64,000 bases of DNA from Thauera sedimentorum. Lineage in GTDB: Bacteria; Pseudomonadota; Gammaproteobacteria; Burkholderiales; Rhodocyclaceae. The stretch covers positions 1,364,001 to 1,428,000 of the forward strand of contig NZ_JACTAH010000001.1 in assembly GCF_014489115.1 (NCBI RefSeq). The letters are read 5' to 3'. Shown here in pieces: positions 51,098-61,392 of the stretch. Under the pieces are notes generated by a model. That model did no database searches. It saw nothing but the letters and a program-made list of their open reading frames with translations, and had not been told where the DNA came from. Made by a program: the position numbers and the translations under genes. Positions within the stretch are counted from its first letter, which is position 1, and each line of letters starts with the position of its first letter.

Positions 51098-52354
51098 TCA
51101 GCGCTGCGGCGGAAGCTTGCGCGCCACCGGGGGCAGTTCGGGCTGAGGATAGTCAGGCAGGCCGCCGCGCCAGGGTCGCGGCACCTCCCCTTCGATCAGT
51201 GGCTGCAGGTAGCGCAGGGCCGCCTCGGTGACATGCAGGCCATCGGCACGGATGTAGTGCGCCGGCACGCAGCGCTCCAGGTTGGCGATTGCGCGCACGT
51301 CCACCGCTTCGACCCTCCAGCGATAGGGTTCGTCCGACTCGCGCACGATCGCCGGCATCACCGCGTCGCGTCCGTGCACCGCGTATTCCACCGCTGCGCT
51401 GCCGACTGCACGCGCCTGGGCAAGATCGGTGGCGGACACCAGATGCCCCGCGGCACGCTGCAGATAGTCCGGGATCGCCCAGTGGTGCTTGTAACCCAGG
51501 CGGGCGTGGATCAGCCGCGCGATGCACTGCCCGGCACCGCCCAGTTGCACATGCCCCTTGGTATCGTGATCCTGCTCCATGACCAGGCTGCCGTCGGCGC
51601 GCCGGATGCCCTCGGATACGGTGATGGTGCAATAGCCGAGCCGTTCGACGGTTTCGCGCACGCGGGCGAGGAAGACCTCGTCCTCGAACGGCACTTCGGG
51701 CAGCAGGATGATATGTGGCGGGGCGTCCTCGCGCCCGCGCGCGGCGAGCGCGGTGGCCGCGGCCAGCCAGCCGGCATTGCGCCCCATCACCTCCATGACG
51801 AACACCCGCCCCTTGCGGCCCGACATCGAGGCCAGGTCCATCCCCGCCTCCAGCATCGCAGTGGCCACGTACTTGGCGGCCGACCCGAAGCCGGGCGAGC
51901 AGTCGCTGCCCTCCAGGTCGTTGTCCACGGTCTTGGGCACGCCGATGGCGACCAGCGGGTAGCCCCGCTGCTGTGCGGCCGCCGAGATCTTGGCCACCGT
52001 ATCCATGGAACCGTTGCCGCCGTTGTACAGAAGAAAGCCGATGTCGTGCGCCGCCAGCACCGCGAACAGGCGGTCGTACTGTGCGGGGTTGTCCTCGGGC
52101 GAGTCGAGATCGAAGCGGCAGGAGCCGAAGGCGCCACCCGGGGTGAGCGCGAGCGCGGCGAGTGCCGCATCGTCCAGCACGGCGGTATCGACCAGATCCT
52201 CCGCCAGGGCGCCGAGGATGCCGTGACGCGCGCCATAAACCGAGCCGATGGCCTGCGGATGGCGGCGGGCGGCTTCGATCACCGCTGCAGCGGTGGCGTT
52301 GATCACTGCGGTCACACCGCCGGATTGTGCGTAGAGCAGGTTGCGCCGGGTCAT
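51098..52354 (-). CDS. 6-phosphofructokinase with mixed ATP/PPi signature
   Basis: A 418-residue PFK that phosphorylates fructose-6-phosphate. It opens NLLYAQSGGVTAVINATAA, has GGNGSMDT (Gly115, Ser116), PKTVDNDLEGSD with the catalytic Asp144, and MGRNAGWLA. The lysine in PKTVDND (Lys141) is the pyrophosphate-type residue, while Gly115 occupies the position that is Asp in pyrophosphate enzymes and Gly in ATP enzymes. It may use ATP. The ATG at 52354 gives the family start; a hairpin terminator of adk lies just upstream. Confidence 0.9.
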   Translation of the reverse strand: MTRRNLLYAQSGGVTAVINATAAAVIEAARRHPQAIGSVYGARHGILGALAEDLVDTAVLDDAALAALALTPGGAFGSCRFDLDSPEDNPAQYDRLFAVLAAHDIGFLLYNGGNGSMDTVAKISAAAQQRGYPLVAIGVPKTVDNDLEGSDCSPGFGSAAKYVATAMLEAGMDLASMSGRKGRVFVMEVMGRNAGWLAAATALAARGREDAPPHIILLPEVPFEDEVFLARVRETVERLGYCTITVSEGIRRADGSLVMEQDHDTKGHVQLGGAGQCIARLIHARLGYKHHWAIPDYLQRAAGHLVSATDLAQARAVGSAAVEYAVHGRDAVMPAIVRESDEPYRWRVEAVDVRAIANLERCVPAHYIRADGLHVTEAALRYLQPLIEGEVPRPWRGGLPDYPQPELPPVARKLPPQR

Positions 52355-52386
52355 GCGGGGGATTCCGGTTCGAGCAAGGGAATGTT

Positions 52387-52431
52387 CAAAAGCGCACGGC
52401 CGGCACGGGCACTTGCCCGCCACCGGCCGTG
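52387..52431 (-). terminator. Rho-independent terminator after adk
   Basis: On the minus strand CACGGCCGG and CCGGCCGTG form a stem with an inner CGGGCA/TGCCCG stem, followed by CGCTTTTG. It is placed between the adk stop and the pfk start, so read-through to pfk may be limited and pfk may have its own promoter. Confidence 0.65.
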
Positions 52432-52450
52432 AGATGCCGCATCGGGCGGA

Positions 52451-53161
<711 letters not shown>

Positions 53162-53938
53162 TTACTCGACTGGCCCCACCCGGTCAAACGCGCGGCGCAC
53201 CCGTTCCAGGTCCTCCGGGGTATCCACCCCGGCCGGCGGCGCCTCGTCCACATGGAGCACCTGGATGCGGTAACCGTGCCACATCGCGCGCAGCTGCTCC
53301 AGCGCTTCCCACTGCTCCAGCGGCGAGGCCGCGAGCCCGGCGTAGCGGCGCAGGAAGGCGACACGGTAGGCGTAGATGCCGACGTGGCGCAGCACCGGCA
53401 GGCCTTGCGGCAGGCGGCTGCGGTCGGCCGCAAAGGCATCGCGCGCCCAGGGAATGGACGCGCGGGAAAAATACATGGCCTGGCCGGCGGCATTGCACAC
53501 CACCTTGACCACGTTGGGGTTGAAGACCTCGGCCGGATCGGTGAGCGGATGCGCGGCGGTGGCGATCGAAGCGTCCAGGTCGGAGGCCAGCGCACGGGCC
53601 ACCGCACCGATCAGCGCCGGATCGATCAGCGGTTCGTCACCCTGCACGTTCACCACGATTTCGTCATCCGCCCAGCCCAGCTGCTCGACCACCTCGGCCA
53701 GACGGTCGGTGCCGCTCGGATGGTCGGCATGGGTCATCAGCACCTGGCCGCCGGCGGAGTGGACCGCGTCGAACACGCCCTGGTGGTCGGTGGCGACCCA
53801 GACCTCGCTCGCGCCGGAGATCTGCGCACGCTCCACCACCCGCATCACCATCGGCTTGCCGGCGATGTCGGCGAGCGGTTTGCCCGGCAGCCGGGTCGAG
53901 GCGAAGCGGGCCGGAATGATGACGCGGAAGGCAGTCAT
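53162..53938 (-). CDS. kdsB: 3-deoxy-manno-octulosonate cytidylyltransferase
   Basis: KdsB makes CMP-Kdo for lipopolysaccharide core synthesis. The 258-residue product starts [22 protein letters not shown], with the nucleotide-binding [10 protein letters not shown] loop, and carries [23 protein letters not shown] and [15 protein letters not shown], all family signatures. It sits with lpxK in an envelope gene run. Confidence 0.98.
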   Translation of the reverse strand: MTAFRVIIPARFASTRLPGKPLADIAGKPMVMRVVERAQISGASEVWVATDHQGVFDAVHSAGGQVLMTHADHPSGTDRLAEVVEQLGWADDEIVVNVQGDEPLIDPALIGAVARALASDLDASIATAAHPLTDPAEVFNPNVVKVVCNAAGQAMYFSRASIPWARDAFAADRSRLPQGLPVLRHVGIYAYRVAFLRRYAGLAASPLEQWEALEQLRAMWHGYRIQVLHVDEAPPAGVDTPEDLERVRRAFDRVGPVE

Positions 53939-53984
53939 GGCAGGACGCTCCTTGCGGCGCGCGGATCTGGCGAACGGCCGCGCC

Positions 53985-54173
53985 TCAGCGCAGCGCGTCC
54001 ACTTCCTCGGCGGACAACTGCAGCGCCTCGTCCTCCAGCATCACCGGGATGCCGTCGCGGATCGGGAAGGCCAGGCGGTCCGCCTTGCAGACCAGGTCCT
54101 GCTTGTCCTTGCGGTAATCGAGCGGCCCCTTGCAGATCGGGCACACGAGGATGTCAAGCAGTCTGGCGTCCAT
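53985..54173 (-). CDS. Trm112/YcaR family zinc-binding small protein
   Basis: A 62-residue protein beginning [20 protein letters not shown], with Cys11-x2-Cys14 and Cys29, and ending [10 protein letters not shown]. Trm112-like proteins activate methyltransferases in archaea and eukaryotes; in bacteria the role is unknown, though this gene is typically between lpxK and kdsB, as here. It overlaps the lpxK 3' end by 20 bases. Confidence 0.92.
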   Translation of the reverse strand: MDARLLDILVCPICKGPLDYRKDKQDLVCKADRLAFPIRDGIPVMLEDEALQLSAEEVDALR

Positions 54174-55167
54174 GCGACAGTTTCTCCAGGATACGTTCGG
54201 CCGCGCCCGCGGGGATTTCGGCGACCACCGGCAGTTCCCAGCAGTCCTCGGGCGCGAAAGGCGCGCATTTTACCGCATCCTTGCTGGTCAGGACCTTCGG
54301 CATGCCCTCGCCCGCTTGCAGGTCCGCCGCACTGTAGGCGTGGTGATCGGGGAAGGCGTGCCCCACCACCTCCAGCCCGAGGGCGCGCAGATGATCGAAG
54401 AAGCGCGCGGGCCGGCCGATGCCGGCGAAGGCGTGCACGGTGCGCCCCGCGAAATGCGCCGCGTCCACCACCTGCGCGGGCTTGCGCAGCGAACGGAAGG
54501 ACTCGCCCGCCAGGCGCATCGGGAACACCGCCAGGCCCTCAAGCGCTTGCCGCAACACCGGTGACAGCTGGCCGTGCGCGAGCACCAGATCCGCATCGCG
54601 CAGCCTGCCCAGGCCTTCGCGCAGTGGCCCGGCCGGCAGGCGCCAGCGGTTGCCCAGGGTCGCCTCGTCGAGCACCACGAGTTCCACGTCGCGCGCCAGG
54701 CGGTAGTGCTGCAGACCGTCGTCGCAGACGATCACGTCGCATTCGGGATGGGCCGCCAGCAGTGCGCGCGCCGCGGCCGGGCGGTCGGCACCGACCGCGA
54801 CCGGCACACCGGTGAGCCGCGCGAGCAGCACCGGCTCGTCGCCATACAGGGCCGGGTCGGCATCGCCAGGCAGCAGCGCCACGCCGGAAACCTGGCCGCC
54901 GTAGCCGCGGCTGACGATGCCCGGCCGCCAGCCCGCCGCGCGCAGCCGGCGCACCAGCCAGTCGGCGACCGGCGTCTTGCCGCTGCCGCCCACCGCGATG
55001 TTGCCGACCACGACCACCGGCACCGGGAGACGCTCCACCTTTAGCAGCCCGCTGCGGTACAGGCGGCGACGCAGGCCGGCGAGCCCCTGGAACAGGAACG
55101 AAAGCGGCAGCAGGAGCGCCGCCCTGAGGCCGCGAACGGCCCAGAATGCCGGTGCCTGGCCCGCCAA
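54154..55167 (-). CDS. lpxK: Tetraacyldisaccharide 4'-kinase
   Basis: LpxK phosphorylates the lipid A precursor disaccharide at the 4' position. The 337-residue protein has an N-terminal membrane-associated segment (about 15-35), the P-loop [12 protein letters not shown] (55-66), [12 protein letters not shown] and a D-x-D-like [21 protein letters not shown] motif. It overlaps trm112 and lies downstream of exbD, a typical betaproteobacterial lipid A arrangement. Length and motifs agree with the family. Confidence 0.95.
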   Translation of the reverse strand: MAGQAPAFWAVRGLRAALLLPLSFLFQGLAGLRRRLYRSGLLKVERLPVPVVVVGNIAVGGSGKTPVADWLVRRLRAAGWRPGIVSRGYGGQVSGVALLPGDADPALYGDEPVLLARLTGVPVAVGADRPAAARALLAAHPECDVIVCDDGLQHYRLARDVELVVLDEATLGNRWRLPAGPLREGLGRLRDADLVLAHGQLSPVLRQALEGLAVFPMRLAGESFRSLRKPAQVVDAAHFAGRTVHAFAGIGRPARFFDHLRALGLEVVGHAFPDHHAYSAADLQAGEGMPKVLTSKDAVKCAPFAPEDCWELPVVAEIPAGAAERILEKLSHGRQTA

Positions 55168-55203
55168 CTCAGCGCACCGCGAGGCGGATGCCGGCGCCTG
55201 ACA

Positions 55204-55626
55204 TCAGTTGTCCGGCGACTGGATGGCGAAGGTGATGTGCGCGAGCCCGGCGCGCTGCGCCGCCTGCATGACGTCGACCACGCGCTGGTGCGCGGCCTTG
55301 GCATCGGCGTTGATGATCACCACCGGCTGCTCTCCGCCCTGCGGCGCGGCATTGGACAGTGCGGCAACCAGCGGTTCCAGCCCGCGCGCGCCGACCGGCA
55401 CGCGATTGACCAGCACCTCGCCGGCCGCGGTGATCGCCACCACGATCTCGTTGGGCTGGGTTTCGGAGGCCGGCGCGTCGGCGGTCGGCAGGTTGATCTC
55501 CAGGCCGGACACCTTGGAGAAGGTGGTGGTGAGCATCAGGAAGATGATGATCACCAGGACCACGTCGATCAGCGGGATCAGGCTGACCTCGGGCTCCTCG
55601 TGACGGGCGCTGCGGCGGAAGTCCAT
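55204..55626 (-). CDS. exbD: Biopolymer transport protein ExbD
   Basis: ExbD works with ExbB and TonB, or with TolA-like partners, to use the proton gradient for outer-membrane energy transfer. The 140-residue protein has one membrane helix (about 17-37) with the essential Asp21 in SLIPLIDVVLVIIIF, and a periplasmic domain. It follows exbB with a 10-base gap. The tonB gene is not in the window. Confidence 0.93.
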   Translation of the reverse strand: MDFRRSARHEEPEVSLIPLIDVVLVIIIFLMLTTTFSKVSGLEINLPTADAPASETQPNEIVVAITAAGEVLVNRVPVGARGLEPLVAALSNAAPQGGEQPVVIINADAKAAHQRVVDVMQAAQRAGLAHITFAIQSPDN

Positions 55627-55636
55627 CGAATCGCTC

Positions 55637-56245
55637 TCAGCCGCGCCGCTCGCCGTGCACCACTTCCACCAGCTTGATCGCCTGCTGCTCCATGTCGATC
55701 ACGAAGCTGTCGATCAGCGCGCGGAAGTGACGCCAGAAGATGGTGGCGGGAATGGCGATGATCAGGCCCAGGCCGGTGGTGTACAGGGCAATCGAGATGC
55801 CCTGCGCGAGCTGCTGCGGATTCGCGCCACCCACGCCCTGGGAGGCGAAGATGTCGATCATGCCGACGATGGTGCCGAACAGGCCGAGCAGCGGGCTGAT
55901 TGCCGCGATGGTGCCCAGCGTGGTGAGGAAGCGCTCGAGCTCGTGCAGCACTGCGCGCCCGCAGTCCTCGATGGACTCCTTCATCACCTCGCGCGAGCTG
56001 TTCACGTTGCGCAGGCCGGCGGCCAGCACCCTGCCCAGCGGCGAATGGCTGGCCACCCGGGCGATCATGTCGCCGGAGGCGCCATGCTGCTGCAGGTCGG
56101 CCAGCACCTTGTCCAGCAGGTCGCCAGGCACCACACGGGAGCGCCGCAGGCTCACCGAGCGTTCGATGATCAGCGCCACGGCGATGACGGATGCCAGCAA
56201 CAACGGCCAGATCGGCCAGCCCACGGCCTGGATGATCGCGAACAC
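55637..56245 (-). CDS. exbB: Biopolymer transport protein ExbB (MotA/TolQ/ExbB family)
   Basis: The proton channel subunit of the ExbB-ExbD motor. The 202-residue protein has three membrane segments: PIWPLLLASVIAVALIIERS near the start, ISPLLGLFGTIVGMIDIFAS with the conserved Leu/Gly/Thr face, and the last segment ALYTTGLGLIIAIPATIFW. The length is typical for the short group. First gene of the exbB-exbD-lpxK run. Confidence 0.93.
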   Translation of the reverse strand: MFAIIQAVGWPIWPLLLASVIAVALIIERSVSLRRSRVVPGDLLDKVLADLQQHGASGDMIARVASHSPLGRVLAAGLRNVNSSREVMKESIEDCGRAVLHELERFLTTLGTIAAISPLLGLFGTIVGMIDIFASQGVGGANPQQLAQGISIALYTTGLGLIIAIPATIFWRHFRALIDSFVIDMEQQAIKLVEVVHGERRG

Positions 56246-56573
56246 GCCCTGAGACTCCCGGTTTGGAAAGGCGAAACTCTAGCCTCCCGCCACCCCGCAG
56301 GGCAAGCCGAAGTCATGCTGCAAGCGCAAAATCCTGCTGTAACAAGGGCTTCTCCGAGTCGTCCACAGAATCTGTGGATAACTTTGTGGACTACTCGTCC
56401 AAAGCGACCGGAATCGGCGTCGTTAAAGGCGCCGGGCTCCTCTGATCAAAAATTAGGCAACATTTTTCTTCTTACTTTTCAATCACTTGAATAAATCACT
56501 TATGTACTGATGGTTTCGCCCAAAAACACTTGACAAGATTTTGCGCCTGTGGAAATCCGCTACAATCCGCGCC
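56246..56573. other. Intergenic region with DnaA-box-like sites and an AT-rich tract
   Basis: A 328-base gap between the divergent exbB and xseA genes. It has TGTGGA cores at 56373, 56385 and 56548 and the reverse TCCACA at 56362; the core at 56373 extends to TGTGGATAA, the perfect complement of the DnaA box TTATCCACA. Next to it, about 56447-56545 is very AT-rich. A TACAAT hexamer at 56561-56566 is 7 bases from the xseA ATG. No gene was recognised. Confidence 0.7.
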
Positions 56574-57932
56574 ATGTCAGAGCCCGATTTCCCGCCTTCC
56601 AGCGGCCCCGGCGGCATTCTGCCGGTGTCCACCCTGAACCGTCTCGTGCGCGAGACGCTAGAACGCAGCTTCCCGCTGATGTGGGTCGGCGGCGAGATAT
56701 CGAATCTCACCCGCGCATCCTCCGGTCACCTGTACTTCACCCTCAAGGATGCGCAGGCGCAGGTCCGCTGCACCATGTGGCGCAATCGCGCGCAGCTTCT
56801 GCCCTTCCGCCCGGAGAACGGCATGCGCGTGGAAGCGCGCGCGCTGGTCACCCTGTATGAGCTGCGCGGCGACTTCCAGCTTTCGGTCGAGAACCTTAGG
56901 CGTGCCGGGGTCGGCAACCTGTTCGAAGCCTTCACCCGGTTGAAGGAACGGCTCGCCGCCGAAGGCCTGTTCGACCCGGCCGCCAGGCGGCCCCTGCCGC
57001 GCTTTCCACGCGCGGTCGGCGTCGTCACCTCTCCCGCCGCCGCCGCGCTGCGCGACGTGCTCGCCACCCTGGCGCGCCGCGCGCCCAACCTGCCGGTGGT
57101 GATCTATCCCGCGCCGGTCCAGGGCGCGGACGCGGGCGCGGCGCTGACCGGCGCGCTGGCCAAGGCCGGCGGGCGCGCGGCGGCCGACGGGGTCGACCTG
57201 ATCCTGCTGGTGCGCGGCGGCGGCAGCATGGAAGACCTGTGGGCCTTCAACGACGAGGCGCTGGCGCGGGCGATCCGCGCCTGCCCGGTACCGGTGGTCA
57301 GCGGCGTCGGCCACGAGACCGACTTCACAATCGCCGATTTCGCCGCCGATCTGCGGGCGGCCACGCCCACCGTGGCTGCCGAACTGGCCAGCGCCGGCTA
57401 CCATGCCGCCGCGGCCGAGCTGTCCTCGCTTGCGCGCCACCTGCAGCGCAGCCTGCAGCGCAAGATCGAGACCTGCAGCCAGCGCCTGGACCGCGCGGCC
57501 TTTCGCCTGGTGCACCCGCGCGAGCGGCTGCTGCGCACCCACAGCGGGCTCGAGTCATTGCGCGAGCGGCTCACCCGCCATGCCCGCCTGGGCGTCGAAC
57601 GCCGGCAGCAGCAGGTGTCGCGGCTCGCCTTGCGGCTGCAGGCCTGCCGACCGCAACTGTCGGCGCCGCAGCGCCAGGTGGATCAGCTTGCACGGGATCT
57701 CGCACGCGGGCTGGACGCCTTCGTCACCGCCCACCGCAGCCGGCTCGCGAACCTGGAAAGCCATCTGCAGCACCTCGCGCCGCAGGCGGTGCTGGCACGC
57801 GGCTACAGCATCGCCCGCAATGCGGAAGGCCACATCCTGCGCAGCGGCGGCGAGCTCAGGCCGGGAGAGCTCGTCTCGGTGGAACTGAGCGAAGGCGGCT
57901 TCGATGCGGAAGTGCTCGACAGCCATCCCTGA
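56574..57932 (+). CDS. xseA: Exodeoxyribonuclease VII large subunit
   Basis: XseA is the nuclease subunit of Exo VII, degrading single-stranded DNA. The 452-residue protein has an N-terminal OB fold (LNRLVRETLERSFPLMWVGGEISNLTR, GHLYFTLKD), the catalytic ExoVII_Large region with VGVVTSPAAAALRDVLATLARR, LVRGGGSMEDLWAFN and GVGHETDFTIADFAAD, and a long C-terminal coiled coil. ATG 56574 gives the typical start. xseB is not adjacent. Confidence 0.95.
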   Translation: MSEPDFPPSSGPGGILPVSTLNRLVRETLERSFPLMWVGGEISNLTRASSGHLYFTLKDAQAQVRCTMWRNRAQLLPFRPENGMRVEARALVTLYELRGDFQLSVENLRRAGVGNLFEAFTRLKERLAAEGLFDPAARRPLPRFPRAVGVVTSPAAAALRDVLATLARRAPNLPVVIYPAPVQGADAGAALTGALAKAGGRAAADGVDLILLVRGGGSMEDLWAFNDEALARAIRACPVPVVSGVGHETDFTIADFAADLRAATPTVAAELASAGYHAAAAELSSLARHLQRSLQRKIETCSQRLDRAAFRLVHPRERLLRTHSGLESLRERLTRHARLGVERRQQQVSRLALRLQACRPQLSAPQRQVDQLARDLARGLDAFVTAHRSRLANLESHLQHLAPQAVLARGYSIARNAEGHILRSGGELRPGELVSVELSEGGFDAEVLDSHP

Positions 57933-57990
57933 GCCCGCCGCCACGCGGTTTCCAGGCCCGCCGAATATGCTTAACATTGGCGGCTGCGAT

Positions 57991-58020
57991 TTGCGCCCGG
58001 CGCATAAACCCGACTAGAAT
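57991..58020 (+). promoter_or_regulatory. Candidate sodB promoter
   Basis: TTGCGC at 57991-57996 and TAGAAT at 58015-58020, 18 bases apart, about 65 bases upstream of the sodB ATG. The match to sigma-70 is moderate. Confidence 0.5.
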
Positions 58021-58083
58021 ACTCGGTCTTAGAAGAGCAATATCAACCCAACACCCGCTTCCGATCCGATACAGGAGAGACTC

Positions 58084-58668
58084 ATGGAACACGTACTGCC
58101 CCCCTTGCCCTACGCCAAGGATGCCCTGGCCCCGCACATCTCCGCTGAGACGCTGGAGTTCCACTACGGCAAGCACCACCAGGCCTACGTCACCAACCTC
58201 AACAACCTGATCAAGGGCACCGAGTACGAGAACCTCGACCTCGAAGCCATCGTCAAGAAGGCGCCGGCCGGCGGCATCTACAACAACTCCGCCCAGGTGT
58301 GGAACCACACCTTCTTCTGGAACAGCATGAAGCCCAACGGCGGCGGCGAACCCAGCGGCGCGCTGGGCGACGCGATCAAGGCCAAGTGGGGCTCCTTCGA
58401 CGACTTCAAGAAGGCTTTCCAGGCCTCCGCGGTCGGCAACTTCGGTTCCGGCTGGACCTGGCTGGTGAAGAAGGCCGACGGCTCGGTCGACATCGTGAAC
58501 ATGGGCGCCGCCGGCACCCCGCTGACCACCGGTGACAAGGCCCTGCTCTGTATCGACGTGTGGGAACACGCCTACTACATCGACTACCGCAACCGCCGTC
58601 CCGACTTCGTCGCCACCTTCCTCGACAAGCTGGCCAACTGGGACTTCGCGGCGCAGAACTTCGCCTGA
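58084..58668 (+). CDS. sodB: Superoxide dismutase, iron type
   Basis: SodB dismutates superoxide in the cytoplasm. The 194-residue protein has the metal ligands His27, His75, Asp158 and His162 in [17 protein letters not shown] and DVWEHAYY contexts, and Gln71 before VWNH, typical of Fe enzymes. It starts [20 protein letters not shown] after an AGGAGAG ribosome-binding site. A terminator follows immediately. No regulator is adjacent. Confidence 0.96.
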   Translation: MEHVLPPLPYAKDALAPHISAETLEFHYGKHHQAYVTNLNNLIKGTEYENLDLEAIVKKAPAGGIYNNSAQVWNHTFFWNSMKPNGGGEPSGALGDAIKAKWGSFDDFKKAFQASAVGNFGSGWTWLVKKADGSVDIVNMGAAGTPLTTGDKALLCIDVWEHAYYIDYRNRRPDFVATFLDKLANWDFAAQNFA

Positions 58669-58689
58669 GCCAAGAGCAAGCCAGTAATG

Positions 58690-58721
58690 AAGAAAGGCAC
58701 CTTCGGGTGCCTTTCTTTTTT
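58690..58721 (+). terminator. Rho-independent terminator of sodB
   Basis: Stem AAGAAAGGCACC / GGTGCCTTTCTT with a TTCG tetraloop, running into TTTT. It is 22 bases after the sodB stop. Confidence 0.95.
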
Positions 58722-58954
58722 CTCCGGTGCGTCCCGCGCAGGGTCGTCATCACATCGGCATCAAGTTGTTTCGCGGATCTCCGTTATCCATAGTTCACCG
58801 ATCGGCATCGCACGCCGGCACCCATCGCGGCGGTGCGGGACGATGCCAGGCAAACCGGCGCGGGCGTAGCTTCAGCGGACGCCCGGACATAAGAACCGCG
58901 AGGTCCGGACGGGACGCACGCTCGCGCAGTAGTGGAGCCATGGGGGAAACGGGC

Positions 58955-60583
58955 ATGACACTCTTCGACAACCTTGGCATGCGGGCCAAGCTCTTCTGCT
59001 TCTCCACGCTGAGTGGCGGCATCCTGCTGCTGGCCATCGCCTTCACCCTCTGGCAGGTGCGCGCCATCGACGCCGAGACCCGATTCATGGCCGAAGAATC
59101 GCTGCCCGGCGTGGAAGCGGCGGCGGCGATGAGTCAGCTGCGCCTGCGCTACCGCGTGCGCAGCCTGGAATACCTGCTGCCCGACCCGCCCGAGAACGCA
59201 GCGCGCATAGAAAAGTCGCTCGACAAGCTCAACGAGGAACTCGGCCAGGCCATTGCCCATTACCGCAGCCTCGCCAGGACGCAGCAGGAGATCGCCATGC
59301 TCGACGCGGTGGTCGCCCGCGCCAAGGGCTACCACGAGGCGGTAAGCCAGGCGCGCGAGCGGGTGCGGGCGGGCGATCCGGATGGCGCCCAGGCGCTGCG
59401 GCGCACGGTCTGGGTCGAACAGGCCAACGCCCTGCGCGATGCCATCGACGCGCTGGTGGATCTCAACGCCGAAGAGGCCCGCGCAGCGGCCGAACGTGCA
59501 GATCAGTACGCGGAAGTGACCATGCGCTGGGGCCTCGTCGCCGCGGCGCTGGCAGCCGTGCTCACCATCGTGCTGACACTGGCTTTCGCCGCCAGCGTCA
59601 GCCGGCGACTGGAGTCGGCGGTCGGCGGGCTGCGGGCAATTGCCGATGGCAACCTCCAGGTTTCCCTGCCGCCGGCGAGCAAGGATGAGATCGGCGCCCT
59701 CGTCCGCGCGATGGGCGAGATGCAACGGGCGCTGCGTGAGACCATCTCGCGTACCAGCGAGTGCGCGACCCAGGTCGCCGGGGCGGCCCGGGAGCTGAAG
59801 GACGGGGCCGTACAGGTCGGCACCAGCACGCAGGTGCAGAGCGGCGCCGCCTCGGCCATCGCGGCCAGCGTTGAGGAACTGACCGTCTCGATTGCCCACG
59901 TCTCCGACCGCACCGCCGACGCCAGCCGTCTTGCCGGAGAGTCCGGCCGGCAGGCGCGTAACGGGCGTCAGACGGTGGACAAGCTGGTCGGCGAGATGGG
60001 CCGCGCCGGCGAGGTGGTCGGCGCCGCGGCCCAGAAGGTCGCTGCCCTGGAAACGCAGTCACGCGACATTGCGCAGATCGTCGGGGTGATCCGCGACATC
60101 GCCGAGCAGACCAACCTGCTCGCCCTCAACGCCGCAATCGAAGCGGCCCGCGCCGGCGACACCGGACGCGGCTTCGCCGTGGTGGCCGACGAGGTGCGCA
60201 AGCTCTCCGAACGCACCGCGACCGCCACCGGCGAGATCGCCACGGTGGTGCAGCAGGTACAGAGCTCGACGCAGGAAGCGGTAGCCGGCATCGAACAGGG
60301 CGTGCAGGTCGTCGAGCACAGTAGCGGCGAAGCGCGCGAGGCTGGCGCCATCATCGGTCATCTGCAGGAAATATCGCAGCAGGTGGCGGAGATCGTCGAA
60401 GAACTGGACAACGCGGTGCGCGAACAGTCGTCCGCCTCCTCCGAGGTGGCGCGCCGTATCGAGGAGATCGCCCAGCAGGCCGAGGAAACCAACGCCGCAT
60501 CCGAGCACACCGCCTCGGCCGCCGGCGAACTGGACGCGGTTGCCGGGCAGATGTTGCAGGCCGTGGGGCGCTTCCGCGTCTGA
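58955..60583 (+). CDS. Methyl-accepting chemotaxis protein
   Basis: A 542-residue transducer. Membrane segment 1 (about 14-33), a four-helix periplasmic sensor, membrane segment 2 (about 188-211), HAMP (about 212-264) and a signalling domain whose tip reads [20 protein letters not shown] (around residue 382). There is no CheR/CheB pentapeptide tail. The ATG at 58955 follows a GGGGGAA site; one at 58940 is possible. The ligand is unknown. Confidence 0.93.
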   Translation: MTLFDNLGMRAKLFCFSTLSGGILLLAIAFTLWQVRAIDAETRFMAEESLPGVEAAAAMSQLRLRYRVRSLEYLLPDPPENAARIEKSLDKLNEELGQAIAHYRSLARTQQEIAMLDAVVARAKGYHEAVSQARERVRAGDPDGAQALRRTVWVEQANALRDAIDALVDLNAEEARAAAERADQYAEVTMRWGLVAAALAAVLTIVLTLAFAASVSRRLESAVGGLRAIADGNLQVSLPPASKDEIGALVRAMGEMQRALRETISRTSECATQVAGAARELKDGAVQVGTSTQVQSGAASAIAASVEELTVSIAHVSDRTADASRLAGESGRQARNGRQTVDKLVGEMGRAGEVVGAAAQKVAALETQSRDIAQIVGVIRDIAEQTNLLALNAAIEAARAGDTGRGFAVVADEVRKLSERTATATGEIATVVQQVQSSTQEAVAGIEQGVQVVEHSSGEAREAGAIIGHLQEISQQVAEIVEELDNAVREQSSASSEVARRIEEIAQQAEETNAASEHTASAAGELDAVAGQMLQAVGRFRV

Positions 60584-60584
60584 A

Positions 60585-61355
60585 TCAGCGAAGCGGGAGG
60601 CGCGGCAAGGCCGCCCGTGCATTGGCGGTGGTGACGGCGATCAGTTCGTCGACCGCCATGCCGCGCAGCTCGGCGAGCAGCGTCGCGTAGCGCGCGACGT
60701 TGGCCGGCTCGTTGCGCTGCCCCGCCGCCCACGCGGGCGGCATGTCGGGCGCGTCGGTTTCCAGCACGATGGCCTCCAGCGGCAGCGTGGCGGCCAATTC
60801 GCGGATACGCCGCGAACCCTCGTAACTCATCGCCCCGCCGAAGCCGAGCTTGAAGCCCAGCGCGATGAACATCTCTGCCTGCTGGCGGCTGCCATTGAAG
60901 GCGTGGGCAATGCCGCCGGGCACCTCGATGCGGCGCAGCTGCTTGAGGATGGCGTCCTGCGCACGGCGGATGTGCAGGATGACCGGGAGCCCGAAGCGCC
61001 GGGCGAGCTTGAGCTGCTCGACGTAGAAATAACCCTGGCGCACCGGGTCGGCGTCGGCCACGAAATTGTCCAGGCCGATCTCGCCCACCGCCACGGCGCC
61101 GCCCGCGGCGAGGCGCCCGGTGAGCAGTTCGAGATCGGACTCGAGCGCACGGTCCACGTACAGCGGATGGATGCCGAAGGCGCAGTGGACCTCCGGGTGG
61201 GCCGCCGCCAGCGCCTCGACTCGCGCGAAGCTGTCCGCGTCGACCGCAGGGACGACCAGCCCCCCTACCCCGGCGGCACGCGCCGCGGCCAGCACGGCGT
61301 CGCGATCCGGGTCGAACTCGGCGGCATCCAGGTGGCAGTGGGTGTCGATCAGCAT
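60585..61355 (-). CDS. tatD: TatD family metal-dependent DNase/hydrolase
   Basis: A 256-residue TIM-barrel metalloenzyme. It starts MLIDTHCHLDAAEFD with the DTHCHLD metal motif, then has GEIGLDNFV, PVILHIRRAQDAIL, HAFNGSRQQAEMFI and the ETDAPDMPP site. Family members are DNases or deacylases in repair and stress. The ATG at 61355 gives the standard start; the frame is open into the ECH gap. Abuts the end of the chemoreceptor gene tail to tail. Confidence 0.92.
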   Translation of the reverse strand: MLIDTHCHLDAAEFDPDRDAVLAAARAAGVGGLVVPAVDADSFARVEALAAAHPEVHCAFGIHPLYVDRALESDLELLTGRLAAGGAVAVGEIGLDNFVADADPVRQGYFYVEQLKLARRFGLPVILHIRRAQDAILKQLRRIEVPGGIAHAFNGSRQQAEMFIALGFKLGFGGAMSYEGSRRIRELAATLPLEAIVLETDAPDMPPAWAAGQRNEPANVARYATLLAELRGMAVDELIAVTTANARAALPRLPLR

Positions 61356-61392
61356 GGCCGGGGGCGCCTCGCCGAAACGCCCCGCACGCTGC

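Noticed and set aside
56246..56573. Chromosome replication origin
   Set aside because: Only one perfect DnaA box and none of the usual origin neighbours (dnaA, dnaN, gidA, parAB) are present; kept as an origin-like finding only.
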